Notes: a model not told the origin generated them from the letters alone. A stretch of DNA of 64,000 nucleotides from Gammaproteobacteria bacterium (GCA_018262975.1 JADFDG010000002.1:157523-221522), one strand, 5' to 3'; numbered from the stretch's first letter, positions 18,465 through 28,299 are shown. Numbers and translations: made by a program.

Positions 18465-19468
18465 AGATGCCGCGTCTCGCCATGGCGCATGACGATGAAC
18501 GCCTGCTCGTGCACGCCCTGCTCCGCGCGCGCCCGCGCCAGCCGGTGCGGCGGCTCGTCGACCGGTTCGTCGGTGAGGATGAAGGTGCCCCAGTGCATGC
18601 CCACCGACAGCCGCGACCTGACGTCGCGGTGGATGCGCACGGCATCTTCCGGGTTCACGTGCACGGCGCTCATGAACCACTGCGGCTCGTAGGCGCCGAT
18701 CGGGATCAGTGACAGGTCGAAGCCACCGAACACCTCGCCGATGTCGGCGAAGTCCTTGCCGTAGCCGGTGTCGCCGGCGAAATACAGCCGGTGACCATCG
18801 ATCTCCAGCACCCACCCACCCCACAGCGTGGCGTTGCGGTCGTTCACGCCGCGCCCGCTGAAATGCTGCGCCGGCACGAACCAGGCACGCACGTCGGCGC
18901 GCGCATCACCCAGCGGGGCGCACTCGTCCCACCAGTCGAGCTCCACCACGTTGGCGATGCCCTCGCGGCGGAACCAGTCGGCGCACTTCAGTGGCACCAG
19001 GAAGCGCGTGCGACCGCCATTACGCTGCGCGATGCGCTTCACCGCGTCGCGGTCGAGATGGTCGTAGTGGTTGTGCGACACCAGCACGATGTCGATGGGG
19101 GGCAACTGGTCCACGTGCAGGGCCGGCGGCGTGTAGCGCTTCGGGCCGGCAAAGGACAGCGGCGAGGCGCGCTCGCCGAACACCGGGTCGGTGAGCACGT
19201 TCAGGCCGCGGTGCTGGTAGAGGAAAGTGACGTGGCCGATCCAGGTCAGCGTCGAGGCTTCGCGGTTGGCGGCCAGCCAGCCGGTGTCGGGATGCTCGAC
19301 CGGAAAGTGCTTCGGCGACGGCCACAGCCCGCGCTTCTCGCGCATCCAGCGCATGAACTCGGCGATGCCATGCCGGTCGGTGTTGTAGTTGTTGCGGAAC
19401 CATCCCGGCCCGTGGTGGCGCTTCAACGCGCGCAGCGCGGCCAGGCGCTCACGGTCGATCGTGTTCAT
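18461..19468 (-). CDS. MBL-fold metallohydrolase, NAPE-PLD/UlaG-like
   Basis: A 335-residue cytoplasmic metallo-beta-lactamase-fold enzyme. The zinc motif is SHNHYDHLD. The upstream TWIGHVTFL and LTDPVFGERASPLSF, and downstream PAQHFSGRG, FAGDTGYGKDF and MHWGTF, match the branch that includes NAPE-hydrolysing phospholipase D and L-ascorbate-6-P lactonase. The substrate is unknown; a phosphodiester or lactone is likely. Its ATG overlaps the stop of chpC (ATGA), so it is translated as the last gene of the pil-chp operon. The stop codon shares CTAG with the P-type ATPase. A signalling-lipid or cyclic-nucleotide role linked to pili would be speculation. Confidence 0.9.
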   Translation of the reverse strand: MNTIDRERLAALRALKRHHGPGWFRNNYNTDRHGIAEFMRWMREKRGLWPSPKHFPVEHPDTGWLAANREASTLTWIGHVTFLYQHRGLNVLTDPVFGERASPLSFAGPKRYTPPALHVDQLPPIDIVLVSHNHYDHLDRDAVKRIAQRNGGRTRFLVPLKCADWFRREGIANVVELDWWDECAPLGDARADVRAWFVPAQHFSGRGVNDRNATLWGGWVLEIDGHRLYFAGDTGYGKDFADIGEVFGGFDLSLIPIGAYEPQWFMSAVHVNPEDAVRIHRDVRSRLSVGMHWGTFILTDEPVDEPPHRLARARAEQGVHEQAFIVMRHGETRHL

Positions 19469-19929
19469 GCCGCGGCGATCATGGCCTCGAGTTGCACGAG
19501 ATTGGGGATGATCGCCAGTTCGCCGCCGACGGCAACGAAGGCGTCATCCACGGGCGTATACATGCCCTCGGTGTTCTCCATGTCCTGCGGACGCACGCGC
19601 ACCAGTCGGGGAATGCCGTGGGTGATCACGCCGTAGAACGGCAAGGCGCCACTCACGCCGTTGAACACCGCGATACGCGCCTCGGAAGGAATGTCCTCGT
19701 CGTCGCCGCGCAGCTGCACCATCGACACCACCGGCACCTTCACGCCGCGCCACATGATGTTGCCCAGGAACCACTGCGGCTTGCCGGCCACCGGCACCGG
19801 CGCGTTGAACGGCACGATCTCCGCCACCGCCAGGTTCGGCACCAGCAGCGGCCGACCCTGCAACGGCACCATCAGGCTGGGGATCTCGGTGGGCAGCGCG
19901 GCGGTGGCCGGGGTATTGCTGGTGCTCAT
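19465..19929 (-). CDS. chpC: CheW-like coupling protein ChpC
   Basis: A 154-residue protein with a single CheW-like fold: PSLMVPLQGRPLLVPNLAVAEIV, the WFLGNIMWRGVKVPVV loop, and LVRVRPQDMENTEGMY. It should help couple a receptor to the ChpA kinase at the cell pole. It follows chpB, as in the Pseudomonas Chp cluster where ChpC is the second CheW homologue. The ATG at 19929 was chosen over an in-frame codon at 19950 because it gives a compact N-terminus. The gap to chpB is about 50 bases. Confidence 0.88.
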   Translation of the reverse strand: MSTSNTPATAALPTEIPSLMVPLQGRPLLVPNLAVAEIVPFNAPVPVAGKPQWFLGNIMWRGVKVPVVSMVQLRGDDEDIPSEARIAVFNGVSGALPFYGVITHGIPRLVRVRPQDMENTEGMYTPVDDAFVAVGGELAIIPNLVQLEAMIAAA

Positions 19930-19981
19930 GGCGTTACCTGCGGATGGCAAGTGTTCAGGGTGTTGGTCTTCATCGCGGCAT

Positions 19982-21043
19982 TCACGAAGCCGCGGCCTGT
20001 CCGGGCGCGGGCTGCCCGCCCTTCAGCTCCTGGCGCACGCGCTCGATCAGCTGCTGGGCAAGGAGTTCCGGCGACCCACTGTAACTGACGCAACCGGTGT
20101 CGCGCACCGAGTCCGGCTGCGAACTCACGGCGCAGGTCTCGGCCGACTGCGCCCACACCGTGCCGCCGCGCTGGACCATCAGCGGCCCGGCGATGGAGCC
20201 GTCGTTGCCCATGCCGGAGAACAGGATGGCACCGGCCTGGCGCCCCCAGCGGGCTGCCACGTTGGCCATCACCTGGTCGATCGATGGCGCATAGGGGCCT
20301 TCCCAGGGCTTGCCGGTCTGCACCACGCAGCCGTCGGCATCGAAGGCGATCTCCGCGTCGCACGGGGCCACCACGATCTCGCCGTAACGCAGCAACTCGC
20401 CGGGACGGCCGATGCGTACCTTGAACCAGTTGTGGCGCACCAGCGAGGTGGCCAGCGCGTCCAGCATCTTCGGGTCGATGTGCTGGGCCAGCACGAACGC
20501 CACCGGCAATTCCCTGGGCAACGAATCGAGGAACAACTTGACCGCGGTCGGGCCGCCGGCGGACGCCCCCAGCACCCACACCCGCTGCACCTCGCCGGCA
20601 ACCAGCGCCGGGTCCTTGAACTCCGCGGGAATCACCAGCGTCGAACGCGGCTTGGCGTAACTCTTCTCGAGCACGTTCAGGTTGACGCGCGTGGCGGCCA
20701 CCGGCCTGCCCACGCTCTTGATCAGCGACTGGAACAGGCGGCGCTCCCAGCGGGGGTATTCCTCGTGCGTTTTCGGTGGCGCGAGGCCATCGCCGAAGAT
20801 CAGCGGCGCGTCCGCCTGCTCCAGCAGCATGTCGAGGAAATCCGCCCACTTCTCCTGGTCGTGCAGGTCGACCAGCCAGCATTCCACCAGGCCCTTGCCG
20901 ACCCACTTGCCGCTGTCGAGGTTGCCCGGCTGGGTGTTCACCACCACGTCGTAGCCCAGCGCCCTGGCGGCGTTGGCCATCAGGCTGCCTTGCAACAACG
21001 TATCGGCGATGACGCCGATACGCGGGTTGACCTCTTCGCCCAT
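19982..21043 (-). CDS. chpB: CheB-type methylesterase of the Chp system
   Basis: Removes methyl groups from the PilJ receptor, opposing the PilK methyltransferase. The C-terminal domain (about 150-345) has the complete catalytic triad: Ser161 in LGASAGGPTAV, His188 in LAQHIDPKML and Asp281 in FSGMGNDGSIAG. The N-terminal ~130 residues resemble a receiver domain (RIGVIADTLLQGSLMANAARALGY) but the usual acidic pocket is degenerate, so phosphorylation control may be absent or altered. The 353-residue length is normal for CheB. It lies 15 bases after chpA. Confidence 0.93.
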   Translation of the reverse strand: MGEEVNPRIGVIADTLLQGSLMANAARALGYDVVVNTQPGNLDSGKWVGKGLVECWLVDLHDQEKWADFLDMLLEQADAPLIFGDGLAPPKTHEEYPRWERRLFQSLIKSVGRPVAATRVNLNVLEKSYAKPRSTLVIPAEFKDPALVAGEVQRVWVLGASAGGPTAVKLFLDSLPRELPVAFVLAQHIDPKMLDALATSLVRHNWFKVRIGRPGELLRYGEIVVAPCDAEIAFDADGCVVQTGKPWEGPYAPSIDQVMANVAARWGRQAGAILFSGMGNDGSIAGPLMVQRGGTVWAQSAETCAVSSQPDSVRDTGCVSYSGSPELLAQQLIERVRQELKGGQPAPGQAAAS

Positions 21044-21058
21044 GCGCGCCAGCGGCGG

Positions 21059-24000
21059 TCAGTGCAGCGCTTGCGCGCGGCGCTCCGCCAGCAGCTCCTG
21101 GATTTTCGCCAGCAGTTCGCTTTCCTGGAACGGCTTGCCGAGGTAGGCGTTCACGCCGATTTCCATCGCGCGCTCGCGGTGCTTCTCGCCGGTACGCGAG
21201 GTGATCATGATGATCGGCAGGTCCTTCAGGCGGCTGTCGTGGCGGCAGTGCGCGGCCACCTCGAAACCGTCCATGCGCGGCATCTCGATGTCCAGCAGCA
21301 TGAGGTCCGGCTTGATGTCGGCCAGTTGCGCCACCGCGTCCATGCCGTCCTTCGCGGTAACCACCTCGAAGCCCTGGCGCTCGAGGAAGCGGCTGGTCAC
21401 CTTGCGCACCGTCACCGAGTCGTCGGTCACCATGATGAGCGGCGTCTCGCGGACCTTCGGCGCCGCCACCGGCGCAGCCTGCTGCGCGGCCAGGCGACGC
21501 TGCTGCGCCAGCTGCATTTCATGCTGCAGGTGGGCGGCACGGATCAGCGACATCAGGTCGAGAATGATCACCACGCGGCCGTCACCGAGGATGGTGGCAC
21601 CGGAAATGCCCGCCACCGTGGACAGTTGCGGGCCCACGGCCTTCACCACCACTTCGCGCGAGCCGATCAGCTGGTCGACCTGGATGGCGACGGTATGCTC
21701 GGAACCGCGCACCAGCAGCACCGGCAGCGGCATGGTGACGCTGCGCAGGTCCGGCGCGGCCACGCCATGCACGAAACCGCCGAGGTAATCCAGGCGATAG
21801 GATTCGCCGGCGTACTCGAACGCCGGCGAATCCGGCTGGTAGTAGCTTTCCAGCTCGTACGGCGACACCCGCACGATACCCTCGATCTGCTGCAGCGGGA
21901 TGGCGAACTGGTCTTCGCCCACGCGCACCATCAGCGCGCGGTTCACCGACACGGTGAACGGCAGGCGGATCTCGAAGGTGGTGCCCTTGCCGAGTTCCGA
22001 GCGGATCATCAGGGCGCCGCCCATCTGCTTGATCTCGCTGGACACCACGTCCATGCCCACGCCGCGGCCGGAGATCTGCGTGACCTTCTCGGCCGTGGAG
22101 AAGCCGGCCTCGAGGATGAACTGCATCACTTCCTGGTCGGTGATGTCCGAGGTCGAATCCATCAGGCCGCGCTCCATGGCCTTCTTGCGCACGGCGGCGA
22201 CGTTGATGCCCTTGCCGTCGTCGGCGATGGTCAGCACCACCTCGCCGCCCTCGCGGGAGAGCGCGAGGCGGATGCGGCCCTGCGCCGGCTTGCCGGCGGC
22301 CATGCGCGTCTGCGGATCTTCCACGCCGTGGTCACAGGCGTTGCGCAGCATGTGCTCCAGCGGCGCGACGATGCGCTCGAGCAACGTGCGGTCCATCTCG
22401 CCTTCCGGGTTGATGAAGTCGATCTCGATGTTCTTCTTCAGCTCGCCGGACACCTGGCGCACGATACGGCGCAGGCGCGGGATCAGGCGCGAGAAGGGCA
22501 CCATGCGCGAGCGCATCAGGCCTTCCTGCAGCTCGGTGTTGACCCGCGACTGCTGCAGCAGCAGCGTTTCGGTATCGCGCGTCTTGTTGACCAGCGTGTC
22601 GCGGATGTCGAGCAAGTCGGAGGCCGATTCGAACAGCTGCTTGGTCAGCTGGTGCAGCGAGGAATACTGGTCCATCTCCAGCGGGTCGAACTCGCCGGAA
22701 TACTTGCCCTCGGCACGACCGGCTTCCCAGTTCGCCTTGACCTGTTCATCCGCTTCCGCGTTCAGGCGGCGCAACTGCTCGGCAAGACGCGAGATGGTGG
22801 ATCCCATTTCGCTGATGGTGTAGCGGAAGTCGGTGACCTGCGTTTCGATACGGCCGCGGTTGATCGAGGTTTCGCCGGCGAGGTTCACCAGCTTCTCGAG
22901 CAGGTCCGACGGCACCTTCACCATTTCCTGCGGCTGCGCCTGGCGCGCGGCGGCCACGGTCTGCGCCGGCCCGCGACGCTCGGTGTCCTGGTCGTCACGG
23001 CGGCGCTGCGGTGTCGTCGCGGCCTCGACCGGGGCAGGCATCGTTGCTGCCGGTTCGGGCTGGCCGACCGGGGTGGTCTCCGCCTGCGGCGCAGGCGCGC
23101 TCGCGGCAACGGCGGCGGCAGCCGCCGCACCACCGACGCGGATGCGCTCGACCTGTGCGGAGATGTCGTCGTGGTATGCGCTGATGACGTCGAAGAACGC
23201 TGCATCCGGGGCGCGCGGACCGAGGTCGATCACGCGCGTCTCGAAGTCATGGCTGACATCGCCCAGGCGCTTCAGGCCGGCAAGGCGCGCCCCGCCCTTG
23301 AGGGTGTGCAGCACGCGCTTGAGCTGGTCGGCGTGGGCAACGTTGCCCGGCTCGGCGCGCCAGCCGGCGATGGCTTCGTCGAGCTGGCCGGTCAGGTCCT
23401 CGGCTTCCTCGAGGAAGATCTCCAGGATGTCCGCGTCCACCACCTGGGCAACTTCTTCAGCGGCCACCGGCGGCATCGCCACGGCGGGCATCACTTCGGC
23501 CTCGACGGCCTCGACGGCCTCGACGGCCGGGACAGCGACCGGCGCGGCGGCCACGGGCGCCACCGGCTCAGGTAGCGCCGGAGCAACCACCGGCGAGGCG
23601 ACGCGCGCCGCCTCGAGGGTGAAACCATCGGGGTTGGCAATGTACGCGTGGATCTGCGCGATCAGCGAACGGCCACCCTTGCACCAGCCCTTGGCGCGGA
23701 TGTCCTCGACCATCTCGGCGATGCGGTCGTGGCAACGGTTGAGCAGGCCGAACAGCGCCGGCCGTGCCTGCAGGGTGTTGTTGTTCAGGCCTTCGTAGAG
23801 GTTCTCGAGCTCGTGCGCGAGATCACCCAGTTCGGGGATCTCCGCCATGCGCGCGCCACCCTTGAGGGTGTGCAGGTCGCGCTGCAGCTTCTGCACCTCG
23901 ATGAGGTTTTCCGGCGCGGCCATCCAGGCGTCCAGCGACGCGGCCGCACTTTCGACGATCTCGCCGGCCTCCTCGAGGAAGATCTCCACGAGCTCCGGGT

Positions 24001-27000
24001 CACGGTCGGGGATCTCCGCAGGCGCGACGTCGTCCTCGTCGGCGAAGGCGACCGGCGCGGCGACCTCTGCGACCTCTGCGACCTCTGCGACCTCGGCGAC
24101 CTCGGCCACTTCGGCCACTTCGGCCACTTCGGCCACTTCGGCCACTTCGGCCACTTCGGCAATGACAGGCTGTGCCTCCACGGCCACCGCTTCCACGGCA
24201 AAGTCATCGGCAAGCTCGGCGACCACCTCAACGGCATCCTCGTCGGCCGACAAGGTCGGCTCCACGCTGCCGGTCAACTCGATGACCTCTTCCTCGGACG
24301 CCAGCACGTCGGCGGCATCCACGAGGAAATCGCTTTCGTCGAACACCACCGACGGTTCGACTGCCGGCTCCGCTGCGGGGAGGCCGGCACACACCGCGTC
24401 CAGCGCCTGCTCGGCTTCGGTGGCAGGCCAGACGCTCTGGTGCGCGGCCATGCAGTCCATCATGCCGATCACGGCTTCGTGGCCCTGCTGAAGGGCAGCG
24501 AGCACATTGCTGGCCAGCATCAACTGCCCGGCATGGATGCCGTCATAGACGCGCAGCAGGCGCTCGGCGATGGCAGCCATCGGCGTCATGCCGCCATTGC
24601 GGGCAGCGGCGTCCAGGCGACGCAGCTCGTCGCGGAGCGCATCGAGATCGCTGCCGACCACGCCCTGCTGCGACCAGGTGGCAGCATAGTCGCCACCGTC
24701 GAGCACATGGTCTATGCCTTCGGCCATCAGGTCGTTGATCACGCCCGGCCGCGGCTGCACGGCCTGCGCCGGGGCGACGACCGCCTGGCTGGCCGCGCGG
24801 TCGGACTGGCGCGATGCCTGGATCGCCTCGAGCATCTCCAGGTACGCATGCGCACCCGGGATCGGTGCAAACGGGTCCGGCATCAGGCGCTGCACGCGCA
24901 GGCGGATCAGCTCGGTGGCCTCGCGCAACAGCGCAACCACGTCGCCGTCGGCCTGCTCGCCGTTGTTGCGCAGTTCCTTGCAGAATTTTTCGGTGGGACC
25001 GGCGATATCCGCCACCGGCATGATGCCCGCCATGCGCGCACTGCCTTTCAGCGTGTGCAGGGCACGCAGCAGCTCGTCGGTGATCGGGTAGTGCGCGACG
25101 TCGGGGTCCAGCGCGGCAAGCCAGGCGTCGAGTACGGCGAGGTGCTGTTCACCCTCGCTACTGAAGACCTCCATCAGCACCGCGTCGTATTCCGGCACAG
25201 CAACCGGCAACTCCGCGACGGCGTCGACGGCCTCGTCGGCTTCGAACTGCCCGAATTCGCCGGCGAGCGCCTGCTCTTCGGCCAGGGCCTCTTCCACTGC
25301 CTGCACCTCGGCCTCGAGGACCGCGAAGTCCTCCTCAGCCTCCGGCATGGCGGCGACGGCTTCGAGGTCGATCACCTCGCCTTCGGGCAGGACGTTGTCC
25401 AGTTCTTCGGCGAATTCCATTCCGGCAGTTGCCGGCAGTTCAGCCACGACCTCTTCAACGATTTCGGCAACCGGCAGCGCTTCCGCTTCGGGCTCCACCG
25501 CCTCGATCACCGGCGCCTCGACAACCGGGGCCACCGGCGCCTGTTCACCACGGCGCACCAGAGCCGGCACCGCGACCGGACTCTCGCCGCGCGCGAAGGC
25601 GTTGGCGCATTCCATCAGCGGCTCGACCACGTAGGGCGGCTTCTGCCGCTTCGCGAACGCGTCGACCAGTTCCGGCGCGATGGTCTTCACCGTGCGGATG
25701 AGTTCGATCATCACCGGCGTCGGCCGGATAGTCTGGTCGATGACGCGGTTGAGCATGTTCTCGATCGACCACGCCAGTTCGCCGACGTAGCGGGCCCCCA
25801 CCATGCGACCACTGCCCTTGAGGGTGTGGAACGCGCGGCGGAATTCCTTGAGCGAAGCCTCGTCCTGCTGGTTGGCGACCCACTGCGGGAAATATTCGTC
25901 GAGCTTTTCCATCACCTCGCCGATTTCCTCGACGAAGATCTCGACGATTTCCTCGTCGACCTCGGCCTCCTCGGTTTCTTCCTCCGCGCTCGCGGCGGCG
26001 ACAGCGGCGGCCTGCACCGGCGGCGCAACGGCAACCGGCGCGGCGACTTCGACCACGACCTCCGGTTCCGCTACCGGCGTTTCGGGCAACTCCTCCGCGG
26101 CGGTGATTTCTTCGCCCGCGAAGTCGGCAAAATCGGACGGCCCGTCAACGAGGTCGGCCAGCGCCAGCGCCTCTTCGTCGACCAGCGGGGCCTCCTCGTC
26201 CACGAACGAAGGCTTCATTTCCGCCGCGGCGGTCATCGGCACATCGAGCGTAGGCTCGTAAGCCAGCTCGTCGCTGAGGTCTGCTTCGAGGACAGGCATC
26301 GGCGCCACGTCGCCGGCGAAATCATCCACCGACTCCGGCACCGTCTCGGCGAGCTCGACTGCTTCCGCGGCGAGCATGTCGATGTCTTCACCCCCGAACT
26401 CCGCGACCGGCAGCGCCGCCTCGATATCCTCGTGTGGCAACTCGGCCACGGGCTGCGCTTCGACTGCCTCGACTGCCTCGACTGCCTCGACTGCCTCGAT
26501 TTCCTCGACTGCCTCGACGACTTCCGGCAGGGCCTCGGCGGCAGGCGCCGGCGCACTGACCATGTAGCCGAGTTCGGCCACCGACTTCTCGGCAATCTCC
26601 AGGATGTGGTCGCTGCTGTGCGGATCCTCGACGATCCGCTCGAGGAAATATTCCACCGAGCTGATCGCATCGGCGAGCGTATCCATGCGGCGCCAGTCGG
26701 GCTCCGCGCCGTCGGCCAGCAACTCCGCGCGCACGAAATCCACCGCGCGCACCAGCACGGCCGCGGCGCGATCCAGGCCGATGACTTGCAGGCCGCCGCG
26801 CACGCCGGTGAGGATGTCCGGCACGTCCTGCACATGGGTGCGATCCCACTGCGAGGCGATGTATTCGACGATCTTTTCCTTGGTGAACTCCAGGCCGGCA
26901 CGACACTCGCGCACCACGGCCTCGCGCGCCTTGGCAATCTCGTCCTGGGTAAGCGCGTCCTGCGGCGTGGCCGGCACCTGCGCCTGCGGGCGATCGGTGC

Positions 27001-28243
27001 TGCTGGACAGCGTGGCTTCGACGTAAAGAAGCGCGCCCGCGACGTCCATCAACTGGCCCGGGTCCTCGAGCTTGCCGGACTTGACGATGCGATCGAGCAC
27101 GTCGTACTGGTCCAGCACGACCTTGCGCTGCTGGCCGAGGCCGAGCATGGCAATGGTATCGGCCACCTGCTTGAGCGTGCCGACATGCGGGGCGAGATCG
27201 CCGACCTTGGTGGCGTCGCTGCCGCGCATGAAGATGTCGAGGGCTTCCTTGACGCGCGACAGCTCCTCGGAAATCGCCTTCGCCACGCTGGCCATGGTCT
27301 GGCGGTCGGGACCGGCGAGCTTCGAACGCTCGGCATCGATCATCTCTTCCGACGGCAGCGCCTCGTCGAGCTTGTACGCCTTGCGCACTTCGCTGATCAG
27401 CGGCGACGTCGCACTGGAGCGCGCCACGTAGAACAGCAGGTTCTTGAACAGGTCGGCGGCCGGCTTGTCGGCGAAGGCCGGCGCACCGCGCTCGACCAGC
27501 GTCTTCAACTGGCGATCAACCTGGCCGAGCAGCAACTTGGTGGCGGTACTCGATTCGATCGAGCCGTTGGACAGGCCCTCGACGAGCGCGCCGCTCACTT
27601 TCCACAGCGGCGAAATGGCGGAGTCGCCGGATATCTTCTCGAGCTTGGCGCACACCTTCGCCATGTGGCCGACGTTCTGCGGCAGGCTCTCGCCGCGGAT
27701 GAAACCCAGCAGCGCCAGCTGGAACATCTGGCGGATCTTGCGCAGCAGTTCGGCGAGGTTGGGGTCGGCGGCAACCGTGGAGGCGACGCTGCCGGTGGCG
27801 CGGTTGGCCTGTGCGAGGTCCGGCTTGAACAGCGCGCCCTCGGACAACAGCTTTTCGCCGCGCGCGGCACGGATGTCGTTGAGCAGCGGCAGCAGCACCA
27901 CCGGCATGTCGCGGCGGCTGGCCTTGATGCGGTCCAGGTAGGTCGGCAGCTGCAGCATGCCGCGCATCAGGGTTTCCTGCGCGTCGGCCACGCGGGCGAC
28001 CTTGCCGTTCAGCAGGGCCTGCACCAGCTTCTCCATTTCCTCGGCCAGCAACGCGGCGCCGTAGAACTCGACCATCTGCAGGGTGCCGTACACCTGGTGC
28101 AGGTAGGTCAGGCAGAACCGCAGGCGCGTCTGGTCTTCCGGATTCTCGACGTGAGCTTCCAGCGCCTGTTGCGCCTGCCTGAGGGTTTCCTCGATCTCGC
28201 CCTTTACCCAGTCGAGCGCGAGGAAGTCATGAGTGTCTGCCAT
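21059..28243 (-). CDS. chpA: hybrid chemosensory kinase ChpA with multiple phosphotransfer domains
   Basis: The CheA-type kinase controlling type IV pilus extension, retraction and surface sensing; 2394 residues, similar in size to the Pseudomonas protein. Phosphotransfer domains carry His49 (YLHQVYGTLQM), Thr479 in place of His (DILTGVRGGLQ), His806 (FHTLKGSGRM), His1063 (LHTLKGSARM), His1458 (LHTLKGGARM) and His1646 (LHTLKGGARL). The kinase core begins near 1774 (VKVPSDLLEKLVNLAGE). The ATP lid region is around 1968 (RNACDHGVEDP) and ADDGKGI follows. A CheW-like domain lies near 2110-2240. A receiver domain occupies about 2269-2390, with phospho-acceptor Asp2318 (LLDIEMPRMDG). Acidic Ala/Val/Glu-rich linkers separate the domains and contain 3-residue tandem repeats. 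Five His and one Thr site imply a branched phosphorelay to PilG and PilH. Confidence 0.96.
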   Translation of the reverse strand: MADTHDFLALDWVKGEIEETLRQAQQALEAHVENPEDQTRLRFCLTYLHQVYGTLQMVEFYGAALLAEEMEKLVQALLNGKVARVADAQETLMRGMLQLPTYLDRIKASRRDMPVVLLPLLNDIRAARGEKLLSEGALFKPDLAQANRATGSVASTVAADPNLAELLRKIRQMFQLALLGFIRGESLPQNVGHMAKVCAKLEKISGDSAISPLWKVSGALVEGLSNGSIESSTATKLLLGQVDRQLKTLVERGAPAFADKPAADLFKNLLFYVARSSATSPLISEVRKAYKLDEALPSEEMIDAERSKLAGPDRQTMASVAKAISEELSRVKEALDIFMRGSDATKVGDLAPHVGTLKQVADTIAMLGLGQQRKVVLDQYDVLDRIVKSGKLEDPGQLMDVAGALLYVEATLSSSTDRPQAQVPATPQDALTQDEIAKAREAVVRECRAGLEFTKEKIVEYIASQWDRTHVQDVPDILTGVRGGLQVIGLDRAAAVLVRAVDFVRAELLADGAEPDWRRMDTLADAISSVEYFLERIVEDPHSSDHILEIAEKSVAELGYMVSAPAPAAEALPEVVEAVEEIEAVEAVEAVEAVEAQPVAELPHEDIEAALPVAEFGGEDIDMLAAEAVELAETVPESVDDFAGDVAPMPVLEADLSDELAYEPTLDVPMTAAAEMKPSFVDEEAPLVDEEALALADLVDGPSDFADFAGEEITAAEELPETPVAEPEVVVEVAAPVAVAPPVQAAAVAAASAEEETEEAEVDEEIVEIFVEEIGEVMEKLDEYFPQWVANQQDEASLKEFRRAFHTLKGSGRMVGARYVGELAWSIENMLNRVIDQTIRPTPVMIELIRTVKTIAPELVDAFAKRQKPPYVVEPLMECANAFARGESPVAVPALVRRGEQAPVAPVVEAPVIEAVEPEAEALPVAEIVEEVVAELPATAGMEFAEELDNVLPEGEVIDLEAVAAMPEAEEDFAVLEAEVQAVEEALAEEQALAGEFGQFEADEAVDAVAELPVAVPEYDAVLMEVFSSEGEQHLAVLDAWLAALDPDVAHYPITDELLRALHTLKGSARMAGIMPVADIAGPTEKFCKELRNNGEQADGDVVALLREATELIRLRVQRLMPDPFAPIPGAHAYLEMLEAIQASRQSDRAASQAVVAPAQAVQPRPGVINDLMAEGIDHVLDGGDYAATWSQQGVVGSDLDALRDELRRLDAAARNGGMTPMAAIAERLLRVYDGIHAGQLMLASNVLAALQQGHEAVIGMMDCMAAHQSVWPATEAEQALDAVCAGLPAAEPAVEPSVVFDESDFLVDAADVLASEEEVIELTGSVEPTLSADEDAVEVVAELADDFAVEAVAVEAQPVIAEVAEVAEVAEVAEVAEVAEVAEVAEVAEVAEVAAPVAFADEDDVAPAEIPDRDPELVEIFLEEAGEIVESAAASLDAWMAAPENLIEVQKLQRDLHTLKGGARMAEIPELGDLAHELENLYEGLNNNTLQARPALFGLLNRCHDRIAEMVEDIRAKGWCKGGRSLIAQIHAYIANPDGFTLEAARVASPVVAPALPEPVAPVAAAPVAVPAVEAVEAVEAEVMPAVAMPPVAAEEVAQVVDADILEIFLEEAEDLTGQLDEAIAGWRAEPGNVAHADQLKRVLHTLKGGARLAGLKRLGDVSHDFETRVIDLGPRAPDAAFFDVISAYHDDISAQVERIRVGGAAAAAAVAASAPAPQAETTPVGQPEPAATMPAPVEAATTPQRRRDDQDTERRGPAQTVAAARQAQPQEMVKVPSDLLEKLVNLAGETSINRGRIETQVTDFRYTISEMGSTISRLAEQLRRLNAEADEQVKANWEAGRAEGKYSGEFDPLEMDQYSSLHQLTKQLFESASDLLDIRDTLVNKTRDTETLLLQQSRVNTELQEGLMRSRMVPFSRLIPRLRRIVRQVSGELKKNIEIDFINPEGEMDRTLLERIVAPLEHMLRNACDHGVEDPQTRMAAGKPAQGRIRLALSREGGEVVLTIADDGKGINVAAVRKKAMERGLMDSTSDITDQEVMQFILEAGFSTAEKVTQISGRGVGMDVVSSEIKQMGGALMIRSELGKGTTFEIRLPFTVSVNRALMVRVGEDQFAIPLQQIEGIVRVSPYELESYYQPDSPAFEYAGESYRLDYLGGFVHGVAAPDLRSVTMPLPVLLVRGSEHTVAIQVDQLIGSREVVVKAVGPQLSTVAGISGATILGDGRVVIILDLMSLIRAAHLQHEMQLAQQRRLAAQQAAPVAAPKVRETPLIMVTDDSVTVRKVTSRFLERQGFEVVTAKDGMDAVAQLADIKPDLMLLDIEMPRMDGFEVAAHCRHDSRLKDLPIIMITSRTGEKHRERAMEIGVNAYLGKPFQESELLAKIQELLAERRAQALH
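23491..23523. repeat. 9-bp minisatellite in chpA (VEA units)
   Basis: GGCCTCGAC is repeated three times and then partially. It encodes a short Val-Glu-Ala run in the linker between the fourth phosphotransfer domain and the one before it. Units are 9 bp, so gain or loss keeps the frame. Confidence 0.75.
24061..24159. repeat. 9-bp minisatellite in chpA (EVA units, 11 copies)
   Basis: Eleven consecutive 9-bp units: three CGACCTCTG, two CGACCTCGG and six CCACTTCGG (plus-strand reading). They encode a Glu-Val-Ala run in the linker just before the phosphotransfer domain of His1458. The block structure, with identical units grouped together, points to recent slippage. Length may vary among strains without a frameshift. 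Confidence 0.9.
26459..26519. repeat. 9-bp minisatellite in chpA (VEA/IEA units)
   Basis: About six to seven units of TCGACTGCC with one TCGATTTCC variant. They encode Val-Glu-Ala/Glu-Ile-Glu units in the linker after the Thr479 domain. Same unit length and protein character as the other two chpA repeats, but a different sequence, so it expanded independently. Confidence 0.85.
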
Positions 28244-28299
28244 CGTCGTGTCTCTTGTTCTTCCGGCGGGCGTCCCCGCGGGCGAATCCGGTTATTGCC

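Noticed and set aside
24061-24159. Tandem repeats considered as a CRISPR array
   Set aside because: Unit is 9 bp, there are no spacers, and the sequence is translated within chpA.
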